Source: an uncultured Bacilli bacterium (lineage in GTDB: Bacteria > Bacillota_I > Bacilli_A > RF39 > UBA660). Taken from it: 64,000 bases of DNA. The notes below the pieces were generated by a model, which saw only the letters and a list, made by a program, of their open reading frames with translations, made no database searches and was not told where the DNA came from. The position numbers were made by a program, and so were the translations under genes. The stretch lies in NCBI GenBank assembly GCA_910584305.1, contig CAJTZW010000002.1, positions 1 to 64,000 on the forward strand, in the 5' to 3' direction. Positions 8,605 through 17,554 of the stretch are shown in pieces (the stretch's first letter is position 1; each line of letters begins with the position of its first letter).

Positions 8605-9452
8605 TAATGTTTTTCCTCCTTTTTTTGATGTATAAATTGAAGATAATCTTCGTATCGACTTTTGAGAATGGTTCCATTCTCTACCTGTTTTTTTATCTCA
8701 CAATAATTTTCTTTATCATGCATACAATCTTTGTATTCACAGTATTCTCTATACTCATTAAATTCAATAAAGTTATCACGAATGTCAGAAGCCGTCATGT
8801 TATCAAAATATAAGGCGGAAAATCCTGGTGTATCTGCTACCCAACCGTTTTCAATTTCTAATAATTCAACGTGTCTAGTAGTATGTTTTCCTCTACCTAG
8901 TGCATAGGAGATTTCACTCGTTTGAATTTGTAGACTAGAGTCAATGGAATTTAGCAAGGTGGATTTTCCTGCACCACTTTGACCTGTAAATACTGTAACT
9001 TTTTTTGAAAAAGATGCACGGATTGCATCAATTTCTGTATTTTCAAACACTGTATATCCAATCGATTTATAGTAACCCATAATATTTGCTATCTTATTCA
9101 TTTCTTCTTTTGATAACAAATCTAATTTTGTAAAACATATGATTGGTTTAATATTGTTATATTCAATAATTGTAATTAACTTATTTAACAAATTAGATGA
9201 AAAGTTTGGATGTTTTACACTCGTAATGATAAACGCTTGATCGATATTACTGACTGGTGGTCTTATAAGTTCATTTTTTCTCGGAAAAATCTCTAATATA
9301 TAGTGATTTATTTCATCGAATTGCACAATATCACCAACTAGAGGAGTAATATTCATATTTCTAAATTTTCCTCTAGATTTGCATACATATTTTTGCTCAG
9401 GAGTTGCTACTGTATAATCGTTGCTTATAAGTTTAATAATTTTCCCTTGCAT
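8604..9452 (-). CDS. rsgA: Ribosome small subunit-dependent GTPase A
   Basis: 282 residues; a late 30S assembly GTPase. The order is diagnostic: an OB-fold first, then a circularly permuted GTPase with the G4 motif (CFTKLDLL, near 102) before the P-loop GQSGAGKST (near 156-164) and DTPGF (near 208). A C-terminal zinc finger (CEYKDCMHDKENYCEI) follows. It lies between prkC and rpe in the canonical order; the related YloQ protein is a known substrate of the neighbouring kinase type. Confidence 0.94.
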   Translation of the reverse strand: MQGKIIKLISNDYTVATPEQKYVCKSRGKFRNMNITPLVGDIVQFDEINHYILEIFPRKNELIRPPVSNIDQAFIITSVKHPNFSSNLLNKLITIIEYNNIKPIICFTKLDLLSKEEMNKIANIMGYYKSIGYTVFENTEIDAIRASFSKKVTVFTGQSGAGKSTLLNSIDSSLQIQTSEISYALGRGKHTTRHVELLEIENGWVADTPGFSALYFDNMTASDIRDNFIEFNEYREYCEYKDCMHDKENYCEIKKQVENGTILKSRYEDYLQFIHQKKEEKH

Positions 9453-9455
9453 ATA

Positions 9456-11393
9456 TTATTCAGATACCTTATCAGTACTTTCTTTATTACCAGTATTCTC
9501 TTTATCGTTTGTACTTTTTATTTCTTCCCATTTTGCGTTTAAAGTAATATTACTTGTAACTTTGGTTGAAAAATTATAACTTGATCCATCATTATACCAC
9601 CCTAAGAATTTATATCCTTCTTTGGTTGGAGTGGTTGGCTGCCCAACTGTCGTATTTTCTTCTACTTCTACTGTTTTATAGGTTGTATTATCACTTATAA
9701 ATGTAACTGTGTATATTTTTACTGCAGGGGCAATCGCAACTACCACTTTAAGTGTATCACCACTTTCAACTACAGTTCCAGCAGCCTTGGTTTGTGAAAT
9801 GATACTTCCTTCTGTATAACTCGTTGTTTCCACAGTTGACTCTTCTAATGTAATCCCATTTTGTTTACAGAATGTTCTCACAGTTTCAATGGTATAATTA
9901 GTAGAAAAATCTGGATATAGTGTAACAATTTTAGGAATCGTTAACGTAATTGTTTCTCCTGATTTTAATTCCTGGCCTACTTCTATATCTTGTGAAAGAA
10001 CAATATTTGCTTCAATCCCATCATCTATTGTATGTTCTTCTTCCTTTAATTCTACTACAAATCCATTGGCTTCTAAGGTGGCTTTTACTGTATAGTAATT
10101 TTGTCCTACATAGTTTTCAATCATATAGCCATTTTTTCCTTTAGAAACAATTAATGTGATAGTCGCCCCTTCTTTGGCTGTTCTTCCAATTTTTGGGCTT
10201 GTTTCTATTACATTTCCTTCTTTTACTGTATCACTCGTTTTTTCTGTCACTTCATCCTTAACATTAAATCCAATTTTCTCTAATGCCTTCTCTGCTTTTT
10301 CTACAGTCATACCTGATACATCTGGGATTTCAATTTCTTTGGTTTTCGTTCCAGATGGCAATATGAATAGTACAATTGCAATAATGAGGGCTACTATAGC
10401 AGCTATGATTCCTGTAATTAATAATACTTTGTTTACTTTCTTTTCTTTCTTTTCTTCACGTTCTATAGTTCTTTTTTCCTCATTTTGACGAACTCGACTG
10501 ATTTTTTTAGTATCTTCCATAATTTCATATTCTGGATATTGGAAAACAATTTTTGGTTCATCTCTTCTATTTTTATCGAGCGCTGTTTTTAAGTCATTAT
10601 GCATCTCCATGACATTATCATAACGATTTTTTGGATTTTTTGCAGTTGCTTTCAAAATGATATTTTCAATACTTTGTGGGACTTCGGGATTTTCTTCACA
10701 GACACTTGGTATTGGATCTTTCATTTGTTTGATTGCAATCTCAACTGCATTATCGCCTTTAAATGGAATCTTTCCTGTTAAAAGCTCATACATTAAAATT
10801 CCCGTTGAATAAATGTCACTTTTAATGGTTGCTCCATTTCCATTGGCTTGTTCTGGAGGAAGATAATGTACTGAACCCATCACAGAATTGGTTTGTGTAA
10901 GTTCATTGCTATTAAGTGCCATGGCAATTCCAAAATCTGTAATTTTTACTCGACCATCATCCAAAATTAACACATTTTGTGGTTTAATATCTCTATGAAT
11001 AATATAAGATTCATGTGCGCAGGCAAGACCACTCGTAAGTTGCAACATAATATCAATAACCTCTGATAAAGTAAGTGCTCCTCTTCTTTTAATTAGACTC
11101 TTTAAAGTTCTTCCTTCGATATATTCCATAACAATAAAGTATTTGCCATCGTCTTCCCCTACATCATACATTTCTACAATATTAGGATGTGATAAACTGC
11201 TTGCTGCGATAGCTTCTCTTTGGAATCTGCGAACAAATTTCTCATCTCCTGCCAAATCTCCCCTTAAAATTTTTACTGCCACATCCCTATCTAAAATAAT
11301 ATCATGTGCTAAGTATACATTGGCCATTCCACCTTCACCAATTGTTCTAATAATTTGATATCTATCGTTAATTTTTTGTCCTCTTGCTATCAT
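9456..11393 (-). CDS. prkC: Membrane Ser/Thr protein kinase with PASTA domains and an InlB-type repeat
   Basis: 645 residues. N-terminal Hanks-type kinase: GEGGMANVY glycine loop (19-27), VAVKIL lysine, HRDIKPQN catalytic loop, DFG (TDFGIAM), and a Thr/Ser-rich activation loop ending in PPEQ. After a charged linker there is one membrane helix at about 330-350, then three PASTA domains (IPDVSGMTVEKAEKALEKIG is the first) that sense muropeptides outside the cell. Unusually, the last ~65 residues form an InlB/Flg_new beta-grasp repeat (PTKEGYKFLGWYND...ITLNAKWEE), normally an adhesin module. Its stop-start is 1 nt from the phosphatase gene, giving an antagonistic pair. The fusion is visible directly in one uninterrupted frame. 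Confidence 0.93.
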   Translation of the reverse strand: MIARGQKINDRYQIIRTIGEGGMANVYLAHDIILDRDVAVKILRGDLAGDEKFVRRFQREAIAASSLSHPNIVEMYDVGEDDGKYFIVMEYIEGRTLKSLIKRRGALTLSEVIDIMLQLTSGLACAHESYIIHRDIKPQNVLILDDGRVKITDFGIAMALNSNELTQTNSVMGSVHYLPPEQANGNGATIKSDIYSTGILMYELLTGKIPFKGDNAVEIAIKQMKDPIPSVCEENPEVPQSIENIILKATAKNPKNRYDNVMEMHNDLKTALDKNRRDEPKIVFQYPEYEIMEDTKKISRVRQNEEKRTIEREEKKEKKVNKVLLITGIIAAIVALIIAIVLFILPSGTKTKEIEIPDVSGMTVEKAEKALEKIGFNVKDEVTEKTSDTVKEGNVIETSPKIGRTAKEGATITLIVSKGKNGYMIENYVGQNYYTVKATLEANGFVVELKEEEHTIDDGIEANIVLSQDIEVGQELKSGETITLTIPKIVTLYPDFSTNYTIETVRTFCKQNGITLEESTVETTSYTEGSIISQTKAAGTVVESGDTLKVVVAIAPAVKIYTVTFISDNTTYKTVEVEENTTVGQPTTPTKEGYKFLGWYNDGSSYNFSTKVTSNITLNAKWEEIKSTNDKENTGNKESTDKVSE

Positions 11394-12136
11394 TATTCAG
11401 CACCACCTTTTCTTAAATATGCAATTGATATATTATCATTTCCTCCACGGTTGTTACATTTATAAATTAGTTTTTGTAATTTTGATTCGATATCCAAATC
11501 TTCTTGTAACACTTTAGCAATTTGTTCTTGATCCAATAAATTGGTTAATCCATCACTACATAGTAAAATCTCATCCACATCTCTTTCCACATCAAATATA
11601 TCCATTTCAACTTTTGTTGTAGCACCAAGTGCTTTCATAAGCACATTTTTTCTTGGGTGATTCTGTGCTTCCTCTTCTGTAAGTTCCCCTGATTTTACGA
11701 GTAAATTTACCAAAGTATGATCTGTCGTAATTTTCTTTATTTTTCCTTTTTTTAATACAAAACCAGAAGAATCTCCTATGTTTCCAAATAATAGAAACTC
11801 ATTTGTTAAAATGGCAAGTACAAAGGTTGTTCCCATTCCAGAACTTTCTGGATGTTCCGCTGTATATTTATAAATTAATACATTGATTTCGTTTGCAATC
11901 TCCTCAATCCAGTTAATTGCATCCTCTTTATTCCCAACAGAACTTAATTCTTTAAATCGCTTCCCAACATGTGTAATTGCAATACTAGAGGCAACCTCTC
12001 CGCAATGATGTCCACCCATACCATCTGCTACAGCCAGTAGGGTTTCTTCGCTTTGGTTTTTTACAATAATAACGCTATCTTCATTATGATCTCTTACTTT
12101 TCCCGGATCTGTAATATAAAAACTTTCCACTAACAT
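11393..12136 (-). CDS. prpC: PP2C-family Ser/Thr phosphatase
   Basis: 247 residues; dephosphorylates substrates of the adjacent PASTA kinase. PPM motifs visible: DPGKVRDHNEDS (metal Asp near 19), VADGMGGHHCGEVAS (near 37-51), GDSSGFV (near 122) and CSDGLTNLL, with a final GGNDNIS. Length is usual for PrpC/Stp. The start overlaps the rlmN stop by 7 nt and the stop overlaps the kinase start by one base, so production is coupled. Confidence 0.94.
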   Translation of the reverse strand: MLVESFYITDPGKVRDHNEDSVIIVKNQSEETLLAVADGMGGHHCGEVASSIAITHVGKRFKELSSVGNKEDAINWIEEIANEINVLIYKYTAEHPESSGMGTTFVLAILTNEFLLFGNIGDSSGFVLKKGKIKKITTDHTLVNLLVKSGELTEEEAQNHPRKNVLMKALGATTKVEMDIFDVERDVDEILLCSDGLTNLLDQEQIAKVLQEDLDIESKLQKLIYKCNNRGGNDNISIAYLRKGGAE

Positions 12137-13155
12137 CCCTCCTCATAACTTGACCTAAGTTGTCCACATGCAGCCATTAGCTTTGCACCAAATTCTCTTC
12201 GTATGGTTACATTTATTTTATTCTTCTTTAACGTGTCATAGAATGCTAAAATACGTTCTTGGCTACTTTTTTTATATTCAATATGGCTTGTTTCATTATA
12301 AGGAATTAAATTGACATAACAATTCATTCCTTGTAATAATTTTGCAAGCTCCGTAGCATTTTCATAAGAATCATTTACTTCGTGCAATAAAACATATTCA
12401 AATGTAACTCTTCTACCTGTCACTTCAATATATTCTTTTAATATTTTTATTAAATCTTTTAATGGATATGCTTTATTAATTGGCATTAATTTGCTACGCA
12501 ATGCATCGTTTGATGCATGAAGTGATATGGCTAAATTGACTTGCCTTCCATCACTTATAAATTCTCTAATTTTAGGAATAATTCCACATGTAGATATCGT
12601 AATATGGCGGGCCCCTATATCGATTCCCTTACCACTATTTATAATAGATATAAAAGGAATCACATTATCATAGTTATCAAATGGTTCTCCAATTCCCATT
12701 AAAACAACGTGGGAAATTCGAATTTTTAAATCCTTTTCTATTTGTAAGATTTGAAGTACCATTTCATTTGTTTTTAAATTCCTTACTTTTTTCATCCTGC
12801 CACTTTCACAAAAAGTACATCCCATGTTACAACCTACTTCTGTAGATACACATAAACTATTTCCATAATCGTGTTTCATCAAAACAGCTTCTACTTTACT
12901 AGAATCCGCTAGTTCAAATAGATATTTGACAACGTCATCTCCTACGTTTTTAGCTATAATAGAAATGCTATCTAGGGTAAAGTCCTTTTTCATTTGATTC
13001 AATGTATCTTTCTTCACATTAGTCATCTCATCCCATGATGTAATTCTTTTTTTATATAGCCATTCATACACCTGTGTTGCTTTAAATTTCTTTTCACCTA
13101 TATTTACAAAATAATCTTCTAGCATCTCTAGAGTAAATCCATATATACTTTCCAT
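12130..13155 (-). CDS. rlmN: 23S rRNA A2503 / tRNA A37 C2-methyltransferase
   Basis: 341 residues, radical SAM enzyme. The cluster motif is CNMGCTFCESG (CX3CX2C, near 109-116). The methyl-carrying Cys should be the one in the C-terminal MAACGQLRSS, and the resolving Cys that in the STCG segment (near 188). SAM-binding GIGEPFDNYDNV is also present. The first gene of the operon, it has an extended -10 promoter just upstream. Length fits the family (~345). Confidence 0.94.
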   Translation of the reverse strand: MESIYGFTLEMLEDYFVNIGEKKFKATQVYEWLYKKRITSWDEMTNVKKDTLNQMKKDFTLDSISIIAKNVGDDVVKYLFELADSSKVEAVLMKHDYGNSLCVSTEVGCNMGCTFCESGRMKKVRNLKTNEMVLQILQIEKDLKIRISHVVLMGIGEPFDNYDNVIPFISIINSGKGIDIGARHITISTCGIIPKIREFISDGRQVNLAISLHASNDALRSKLMPINKAYPLKDLIKILKEYIEVTGRRVTFEYVLLHEVNDSYENATELAKLLQGMNCYVNLIPYNETSHIEYKKSSQERILAFYDTLKKNKINVTIRREFGAKLMAACGQLRSSYEEGC

Positions 13156-13173
13156 ACTTCCACCCTACTTATA

Positions 13174-13182
13174 ATTATAACA
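13174..13182 (-). promoter_or_regulatory. Extended -10 promoter for rlmN
   Basis: Minus strand TGTTATAAT, 19 nt before the rlmN start. A perfect palindrome AATAATAGAAA/TTTCTATTATT (13196-13217) covers where the -35 would be; it may be an operator or an insulating terminator. Confidence 0.5.
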
Positions 13183-13246
13183 AAGAATCTAAAAAAATAA
13201 TAGAAATTTCTATTATTCTTATTAAAATATCCAAATTTATCAATAT

Positions 13247-13299
13247 TTGACTTATTTAGGTTTACATTATATAGATAATATGAAAATTTATGGTATAAT
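13247..13299 (+). promoter_or_regulatory. Promoter region for the 335-residue protein
   Basis: Two options: TTGACT (13247-13252), 17 nt, TATAGA (13270-13275); or an extended -10 TGGTATAAT (13291-13299). Both precede the ATG at 13344. Confidence 0.45.
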
Positions 13300-13343
13300 A
13301 ATGGGCAACAATATTTCTTATAATTTAGATTGGCAGTGAGATA

Positions 13344-14351
13344 ATGCAAAAGTTTTGTTTTGATAATATAGATTTATTTTATTATCACTCTACACATATA
13401 GATATCGTTCGATTTTATTCTATTTTAAAATATGGGATTTTAAGCTCTAATATGGCAAAAGAAAGGAATCTTCCTTATTATCATAGAAATTACATTAATG
13501 CCAGTTGCAAAAACGACTATATTTCTGTATCCCATTTTCCAAGAACTATTTGGCATTATTTCCACATAAAAAATGAACTATATGATAATACGGCAAATAA
13601 AATAACTTTTGTCCTAAATGGCAGTATTGATGCATTAGAAAAACAACACTACAAAAATAAATATAAATATACAAATGAAAGACATGTTCTTGATTGTATA
13701 GGAAGAGAAGATATTCTTGGCGTTGTTATACGAGAACATGATATCAATAAAAAAATTAAAGATACTCCATTTTATTTAAAAAATAGCCATTTTGATGATT
13801 CCATAAAAAAATGTTTTGATAGTATTCTTTTCTTGAAGAATATCCATGGATATAAAGCTGATACTAATGAATTGTATAATCATATAGGAAGGCTTATGGA
13901 ATCAAAACTTTTAAATTTATACGATTATACTAATCAGATAGAGCAACTACAAATATATATGCAAAACTATATAAGTGATGCATATTCATCAGTTTTAAAT
14001 ATTGAAGACCCGACTTTACAAGATATTCTTGCTTTATATTCTAAGGATATCTCAATGTATGTTATGACAAAGTACGATATACAGCCTATCTCAAATATAG
14101 AGAATTTAATACGAACTGAAAAGGATAAATATAATGAAGAATACCCTTATAGAGAGTATCAAAAAATAAGTCAAAAGGAACTTTCTAGATTAAGGCAAAA
14201 GGAATTATTGTCACTAGAAAGGACTAAATTGGAAGCAGAAATGTGTGAAAGTGATAAACAAATTTTTTGTGATGGTTATGCAGGGCCACTCACTAAGGAA
14301 GGAAATAAAGTCAAAGAGAAAATAATCAAGTTAAGCGAACACTTAACATAA
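13344..14351 (+). CDS. Uncharacterised protein, possibly ADP-ribosyltransferase-like
   Basis: 335 residues, soluble. The opening FYYHSTHIDIVRFYSILKYG followed by ILSSNMAKE and, ~45 residues later, DYISVSH resembles the His-x-Thr, ILxxGLxS and beta-strand pattern of DarT/DUF4433-type ADP-ribosyltransferase folds. The C-terminal ~90 residues are helical and very charged. It stands alone between convergent and divergent housekeeping genes, with its own promoter and a shared terminator. No antitoxin-like partner such as a macrodomain adjoins it. The fold suggestion is only pattern-based; a plain hypothetical protein is equally possible. Confidence 0.4.
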   Translation: MQKFCFDNIDLFYYHSTHIDIVRFYSILKYGILSSNMAKERNLPYYHRNYINASCKNDYISVSHFPRTIWHYFHIKNELYDNTANKITFVLNGSIDALEKQHYKNKYKYTNERHVLDCIGREDILGVVIREHDINKKIKDTPFYLKNSHFDDSIKKCFDSILFLKNIHGYKADTNELYNHIGRLMESKLLNLYDYTNQIEQLQIYMQNYISDAYSSVLNIEDPTLQDILALYSKDISMYVMTKYDIQPISNIENLIRTEKDKYNEEYPYREYQKISQKELSRLRQKELLSLERTKLEAEMCESDKQIFCDGYAGPLTKEGNKVKEKIIKLSEHLT

Positions 14352-14384
14352 CTTGCATATTATTCTATCCTTTCTTGAAGTAGT

Positions 14385-14417
14385 AAAAAAGATGATTTTA
14401 ATCAAACCATCTTTTTT
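14385..14417. terminator. Bidirectional terminator
   Basis: AAAAAAGATG (14385-14394) against CATCTTTTTT (14408-14417), between the convergent genes ending at 14351 and 14419. It works on both strands. Confidence 0.8.
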
Positions 14418-14418
14418 A

Positions 14419-14886
14419 TTAATCTTCTATATCGTCAGTACATGGAACAATTCTTTTGAGGGTTTTAGTAGGCCCTTTATATTCCATATCGTCTTCATCT
14501 TCTTCAATCAAGCCTAGATGCAAAGTAGAATCGTCTTCTATATCATCGTATAGGATGTTTTTAATATTATGTTGATTGTAGTTTTGCTCTACATCATATA
14601 ATCTTAATATCTCTTCATCAGATTTTAATTCAAAAAATTTCTTTAGTTTATCATCTAAATTTAATTCAACGCCCTCTATTGACTTTCCCATAAGCCATAT
14701 TTGCATATTATCATAATTCATAGAACTTTTTAGAAATTCCATTAATTCACAGATACTCATTACCCTTTGTTTTTCCTTTTTGATTTTATCTTGTAATTTC
14801 AAAATTCTTAATATACTATTATCATCTTCAACACCATAGAATGACTTTATTTCATCAGTCGTTTCTGGCACTAATTTCTCCCACAT
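14419..14886 (-). CDS. Hypothetical acidic protein
   Basis: 155 residues, not recognised. It is rich in Asp/Glu, mostly helical in appearance, with an acidic tail region (EEDEDDMEYKGP). It has no signal peptide, membrane helix or obvious metal motif. The start is secure: AGGAGG lies 7 nt before the ATG. It sits just downstream of rnc on the same strand with a 73-nt gap and ends at a strong bidirectional terminator. Confidence 0.6.
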   Translation of the reverse strand: MWEKLVPETTDEIKSFYGVEDDNSILRILKLQDKIKKEKQRVMSICELMEFLKSSMNYDNMQIWLMGKSIEGVELNLDDKLKKFFELKSDEEILRLYDVEQNYNQHNIKNILYDDIEDDSTLHLGLIEEDEDDMEYKGPTKTLKRIVPCTDDIED

Positions 14887-14959
14887 AATATACCTCCTAA
14901 ATATTTAATAATATTAAATCATATATACTCAAATATTGCAAGTCTATCACATATACTTA

Positions 14960-15646
14960 TCAATCATTATTTGCCTCATTTTGAAGGACAGATATACTTT
15001 TCTCTAAAGCGTTTTTGGCAGCCTCTTGTTCTGCTTCTTTTTTACTACTAGCGGTTCCTTTCCCATAGACAATGTCATCAATTTTAACAATTGTAGTAAA
15101 GATCTTATGATGGGCAGGCCCAGATTCTTCTATCACTTCATATTTTAAACTTCGTTTATCTGTTTGCACAAGTTCTTGTAATTTTGATTTATAATCACTA
15201 AAGAAGTCAAATGCGTTGCTCTCTACACAAGGGATGGCTGATAAGTAAATGAATTCCCTTGCTTTTTCGATTCCCTGATCTAAAAATAAGGCTCCTGTAA
15301 AGGCTTCGTAAATGTCAGCTACAATGGCCTTTCTATATTTTCCACCGCTTTCTTCCTCTCCATGACCAAGACGTAAATACTCATTGAGCCCCCATGCCTT
15401 TGAATATTCAAATAAAGCATTTTCGCATACATAATGAGCTCTCATTTTGGTCATGGTTCCTTCATTACAAGTGGTATTTTTATACAAATATTCACTCATA
15501 ACGAGTTCTAAGACGGCATCTCCTAGATACTCTAATCTTTCATAACTTTCCACGCCAAATTCATTCGCATATGAAGTATGGGTAAAGGCTGTTTCATATA
15601 GTTCCATATTCTTTGGGTTTACATGTAATTTTTTTAATATTTCCAT
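14960..15646 (-). CDS. rnc: Ribonuclease III
   Basis: 228 residues; cleaves double-stranded RNA in rRNA maturation and antisense regulation. The signature ERLEYLGDAVLEL (near 37-49) and the second acidic site DIYEAFTGALFLD (near 109) are intact. The C-terminal dsRNA-binding domain ends with ASSKKEAEQEAAKNAL. The upstream GTG at 15655 is part of the Shine-Dalgarno AAGGTGAG, so the ATG at 15646 is the start. As RNase III usually processes type I antitoxin-toxin duplexes, it is relevant to the module near 57.5 kb. Confidence 0.95.
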   Translation of the reverse strand: MEILKKLHVNPKNMELYETAFTHTSYANEFGVESYERLEYLGDAVLELVMSEYLYKNTTCNEGTMTKMRAHYVCENALFEYSKAWGLNEYLRLGHGEEESGGKYRKAIVADIYEAFTGALFLDQGIEKAREFIYLSAIPCVESNAFDFFSDYKSKLQELVQTDKRSLKYEVIEESGPAHHKIFTTIVKIDDIVYGKGTASSKKEAEQEAAKNALEKSISVLQNEANND

Positions 15647-15663
15647 TGTTCTCACCTTTTCAT

Positions 15664-15692
15664 ATTATATCATGTATCATTATCTATGTATA
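15664..15692 (-). promoter_or_regulatory. Promoter of rnc
   Basis: Minus strand TATACA (15687-15692), 17 nt, TATAAT (15664-15669). The predicted RNA start is about 10 nt before the ATG, giving a very short leader. Confidence 0.6.
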
Positions 15693-15697
15693 TTTAT

Positions 15698-15726
15698 TTT
15701 ACTTTTTTTTATTTTTTTAGTATAAT
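15698..15726 (+). promoter_or_regulatory. Promoter of yidD
   Basis: TTTACT (15698-15703), 17 nt, TATAAT (15721-15726). The ATG at 15742 leaves a leader of only ~9 nt. Confidence 0.65.
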
Positions 15727-15741
15727 GTTCATGGTGTTATT

Positions 15742-15963
15742 ATGAAGAAAATATTCATTGGGATTATTCGATTATATCAACATATCCCAGGATCGTTTCA
15801 TTATCAGTGTAGACATATTCCGAGTTGCTCAAATTATGGAATTGAAGCAATTGAAAAACATGGATGTCTTAAAGGTTCTTATTTGATGATTAAACGAGTT
15901 TTAAGATGTAACCCTTTTACAAAAGCTGGATATGATCCCGTCCCAGAAAGGAAGATTCGATGA
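15742..15963 (+). CDS. yidD: Membrane protein insertion efficiency factor
   Basis: 73 residues, the usual length. It carries the family pattern of three cysteines: CRHIPSCSNYGIEAIEKHG, then RCNPF, ending DPVPE. It begins with an amphipathic membrane-binding helix (KKIFIGIIRLYQ). YidD assists insertion of inner membrane proteins with YidC. Its stop overlaps the start of the lipoprotein gene by 4 nt, an unusual partner; rnpA and yidC are not nearby. Confidence 0.93.
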   Translation: MKKIFIGIIRLYQHIPGSFHYQCRHIPSCSNYGIEAIEKHGCLKGSYLMIKRVLRCNPFTKAGYDPVPERKIR

Positions 15964-16826
15964 AAAAGATTAAATTTATTATCAGTTTTAGTATTTTAAT
16001 TTGCCTCGTAAGTGGATGCTTCAAGCGTGATGACTTAGAAGATATTACCATCTATACAACTACCTATCCAATAGAGTATATTACCAATTATTTATATGGA
16101 GAACACAGTACCATTTATAGTATCTATCCTAATGGTATAGAAATTGATAAATATAGTCTAACGCAAAAACAGATTGAGGATTATAGTGAAGCAGATATGT
16201 ATATTTTTAGTGGCCTTACAGACGAAAAAGATTACGTCAACCCATTATTCAAATACAATAAAAATTTGATGATTATTGATGCTTCACAGAGTATGAGTTA
16301 TACTTATAATCCCAATGAATTATGGTTAGACCCATCTAACTTTTTAATGCTATCTTTAAACATTAAAAACGGGTTAAATGAATATATATCAAATCATTAT
16401 TTAAAACAAGAAATTACTGACAAATATGAAGAACTGAAACTACAGATTTCTAATATTGATGCTAAATTTAGTTTGTTATGTGAAAGTGCAGACAATGCTA
16501 CATTAGTTGTCGATAGCAATTTGTTTAAATTTTTAGAGAAATATGGATTTACCATAATTTCATTAGATGAAACAACCGTTACAGAAAAGAATATATCTGA
16601 TGTAATAAATTTAATTAATACCAATCAAATTAGTTATATATTTACTACCAATAGTGAGAATTTAAGTGGAACTGTTTCAAGTATTGTTCAAAATACAGGG
16701 GTTCAAGTTGTAAAACTTCATACACTTTCTAACCTAACGGATAATGAAAGATCTCAAAAAAGCGATTATATATCTCTAATGAATGAGAATCTTACTTTAT
16801 TACGAAATGAATTATATAATGGTTAA
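15960..16826 (+). CDS. Metal-ABC-transporter-type substrate-binding lipoprotein lacking usual metal ligands
   Basis: 288 residues. A lipoprotein signal with lipobox LVSGC puts the lipidated Cys at residue 20. The rest resembles the ZnuA/TroA cluster A-I fold: TTYPIEYI near the start, a PNGIEIDKYSLT segment where family members have PGxDPHxYxPT, and NELWLDPSNF where they have HxWLDP. The histidines that hold Zn or Mn are replaced by Lys and Glu here, so ordinary metal binding is doubtful. No ABC ATPase or permease adjoins it. It overlaps yidD and shares that promoter. It may have a structural or sensing role (inference). Confidence 0.65.
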   Translation: MKKIKFIISFSILICLVSGCFKRDDLEDITIYTTTYPIEYITNYLYGEHSTIYSIYPNGIEIDKYSLTQKQIEDYSEADMYIFSGLTDEKDYVNPLFKYNKNLMIIDASQSMSYTYNPNELWLDPSNFLMLSLNIKNGLNEYISNHYLKQEITDKYEELKLQISNIDAKFSLLCESADNATLVVDSNLFKFLEKYGFTIISLDETTVTEKNISDVINLINTNQISYIFTTNSENLSGTVSSIVQNTGVQVVKLHTLSNLTDNERSQKSDYISLMNENLTLLRNELYNG

Positions 16827-16848
16827 ACCGAATGATTCCATTCGGTTT
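16825..16848. terminator. Bidirectional terminator overlapping two stop codons
   Basis: AAACCGAATG-ATTC-CATTCGGTTT is a 10-bp perfect stem. It overlaps the stop codons of both convergent genes. Confidence 0.85.
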
Positions 16849-17489
16849 TATAATACAAATTTTATAATCATAAGAAAATGAAAAGTACTTCCTGCCAAAC
16901 AAAAAAAATGAAATATAGAATGCATATATTTTTTATATCGCCCTATCCGATATAAAACGGCTCCTATTGTATACATACATCCCCCTAAAATTAAATACCA
17001 AATACCAAGTTTATGCATATGTGACAACAACTGCTTTATCAATAAAAGGGAACCCCACCCTACAATTAGATGGCAAAATACAGATACCAATTGATATTTT
17101 TCTAAATTCTTTATGTTACATACAATACCTATACTTGTAATACAAAATACAGTGAGTAAAACAATATATCCAATTTTCCCACCAATCGCAAGCAGTGCTA
17201 CTGGGGTATATGTTCCAGCAACAAGTAAAAATACCATGCAATGATCAACAACTCGTAAATACGCCTTGGCTTTCTTCTTTGGTGAAAGGGCATGATATAA
17301 GGCTGATACTACATACAATAAAATTAATGTACCTCCAAAAATAGAGCTACATATAATTTCTAAAGGATTCTTTGAAAGTAGCAACATGATAATTAATGCT
17401 ACTATGGACAAGATTGCTCCTATCCCATGTGAAATAGAATTAATTCGTTCTTCTATGATACTATATTTGGGTATATATATTGATTTCAT
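16848..17489 (-). CDS. Hemolysin III / YqfA-type membrane protein
   Basis: 213 residues with seven hydrophobic helices. Family residues are present: EERINSISHGIG at the start, SALYHALSP, VDHCMVFLLVAGTYTPVAL, and MHSIFHFFCLAGSTFHF at the end; the His and Asp are the metal-site residues of the PAQR/CREST superfamily. The physiological role is not settled, and the hemolysin name is historical. Ribosome binding site GAGGAGG precedes the ATG. Confidence 0.88.
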   Translation of the reverse strand: MKSIYIPKYSIIEERINSISHGIGAILSIVALIIMLLLSKNPLEIICSSIFGGTLILLYVVSALYHALSPKKKAKAYLRVVDHCMVFLLVAGTYTPVALLAIGGKIGYIVLLTVFCITSIGIVCNIKNLEKYQLVSVFCHLIVGWGSLLLIKQLLSHMHKLGIWYLILGGCMYTIGAVLYRIGRYKKYMHSIFHFFCLAGSTFHFLMIIKFVL

Positions 17490-17509
17490 GATAGCCTCCT
17501 CATCATTCC

Positions 17510-17539
17510 ATCATATGGTTTGTTTTTTATTTTATTCAA
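17510..17539 (-). promoter_or_regulatory. Possible promoter for hemolysin III gene
   Basis: Minus strand TTGAAT (17534-17539), 18 nt, TATGAT (17510-17515). Confidence 0.4.
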
Positions 17540-17554
17540 TATGTGTTAAAATTA

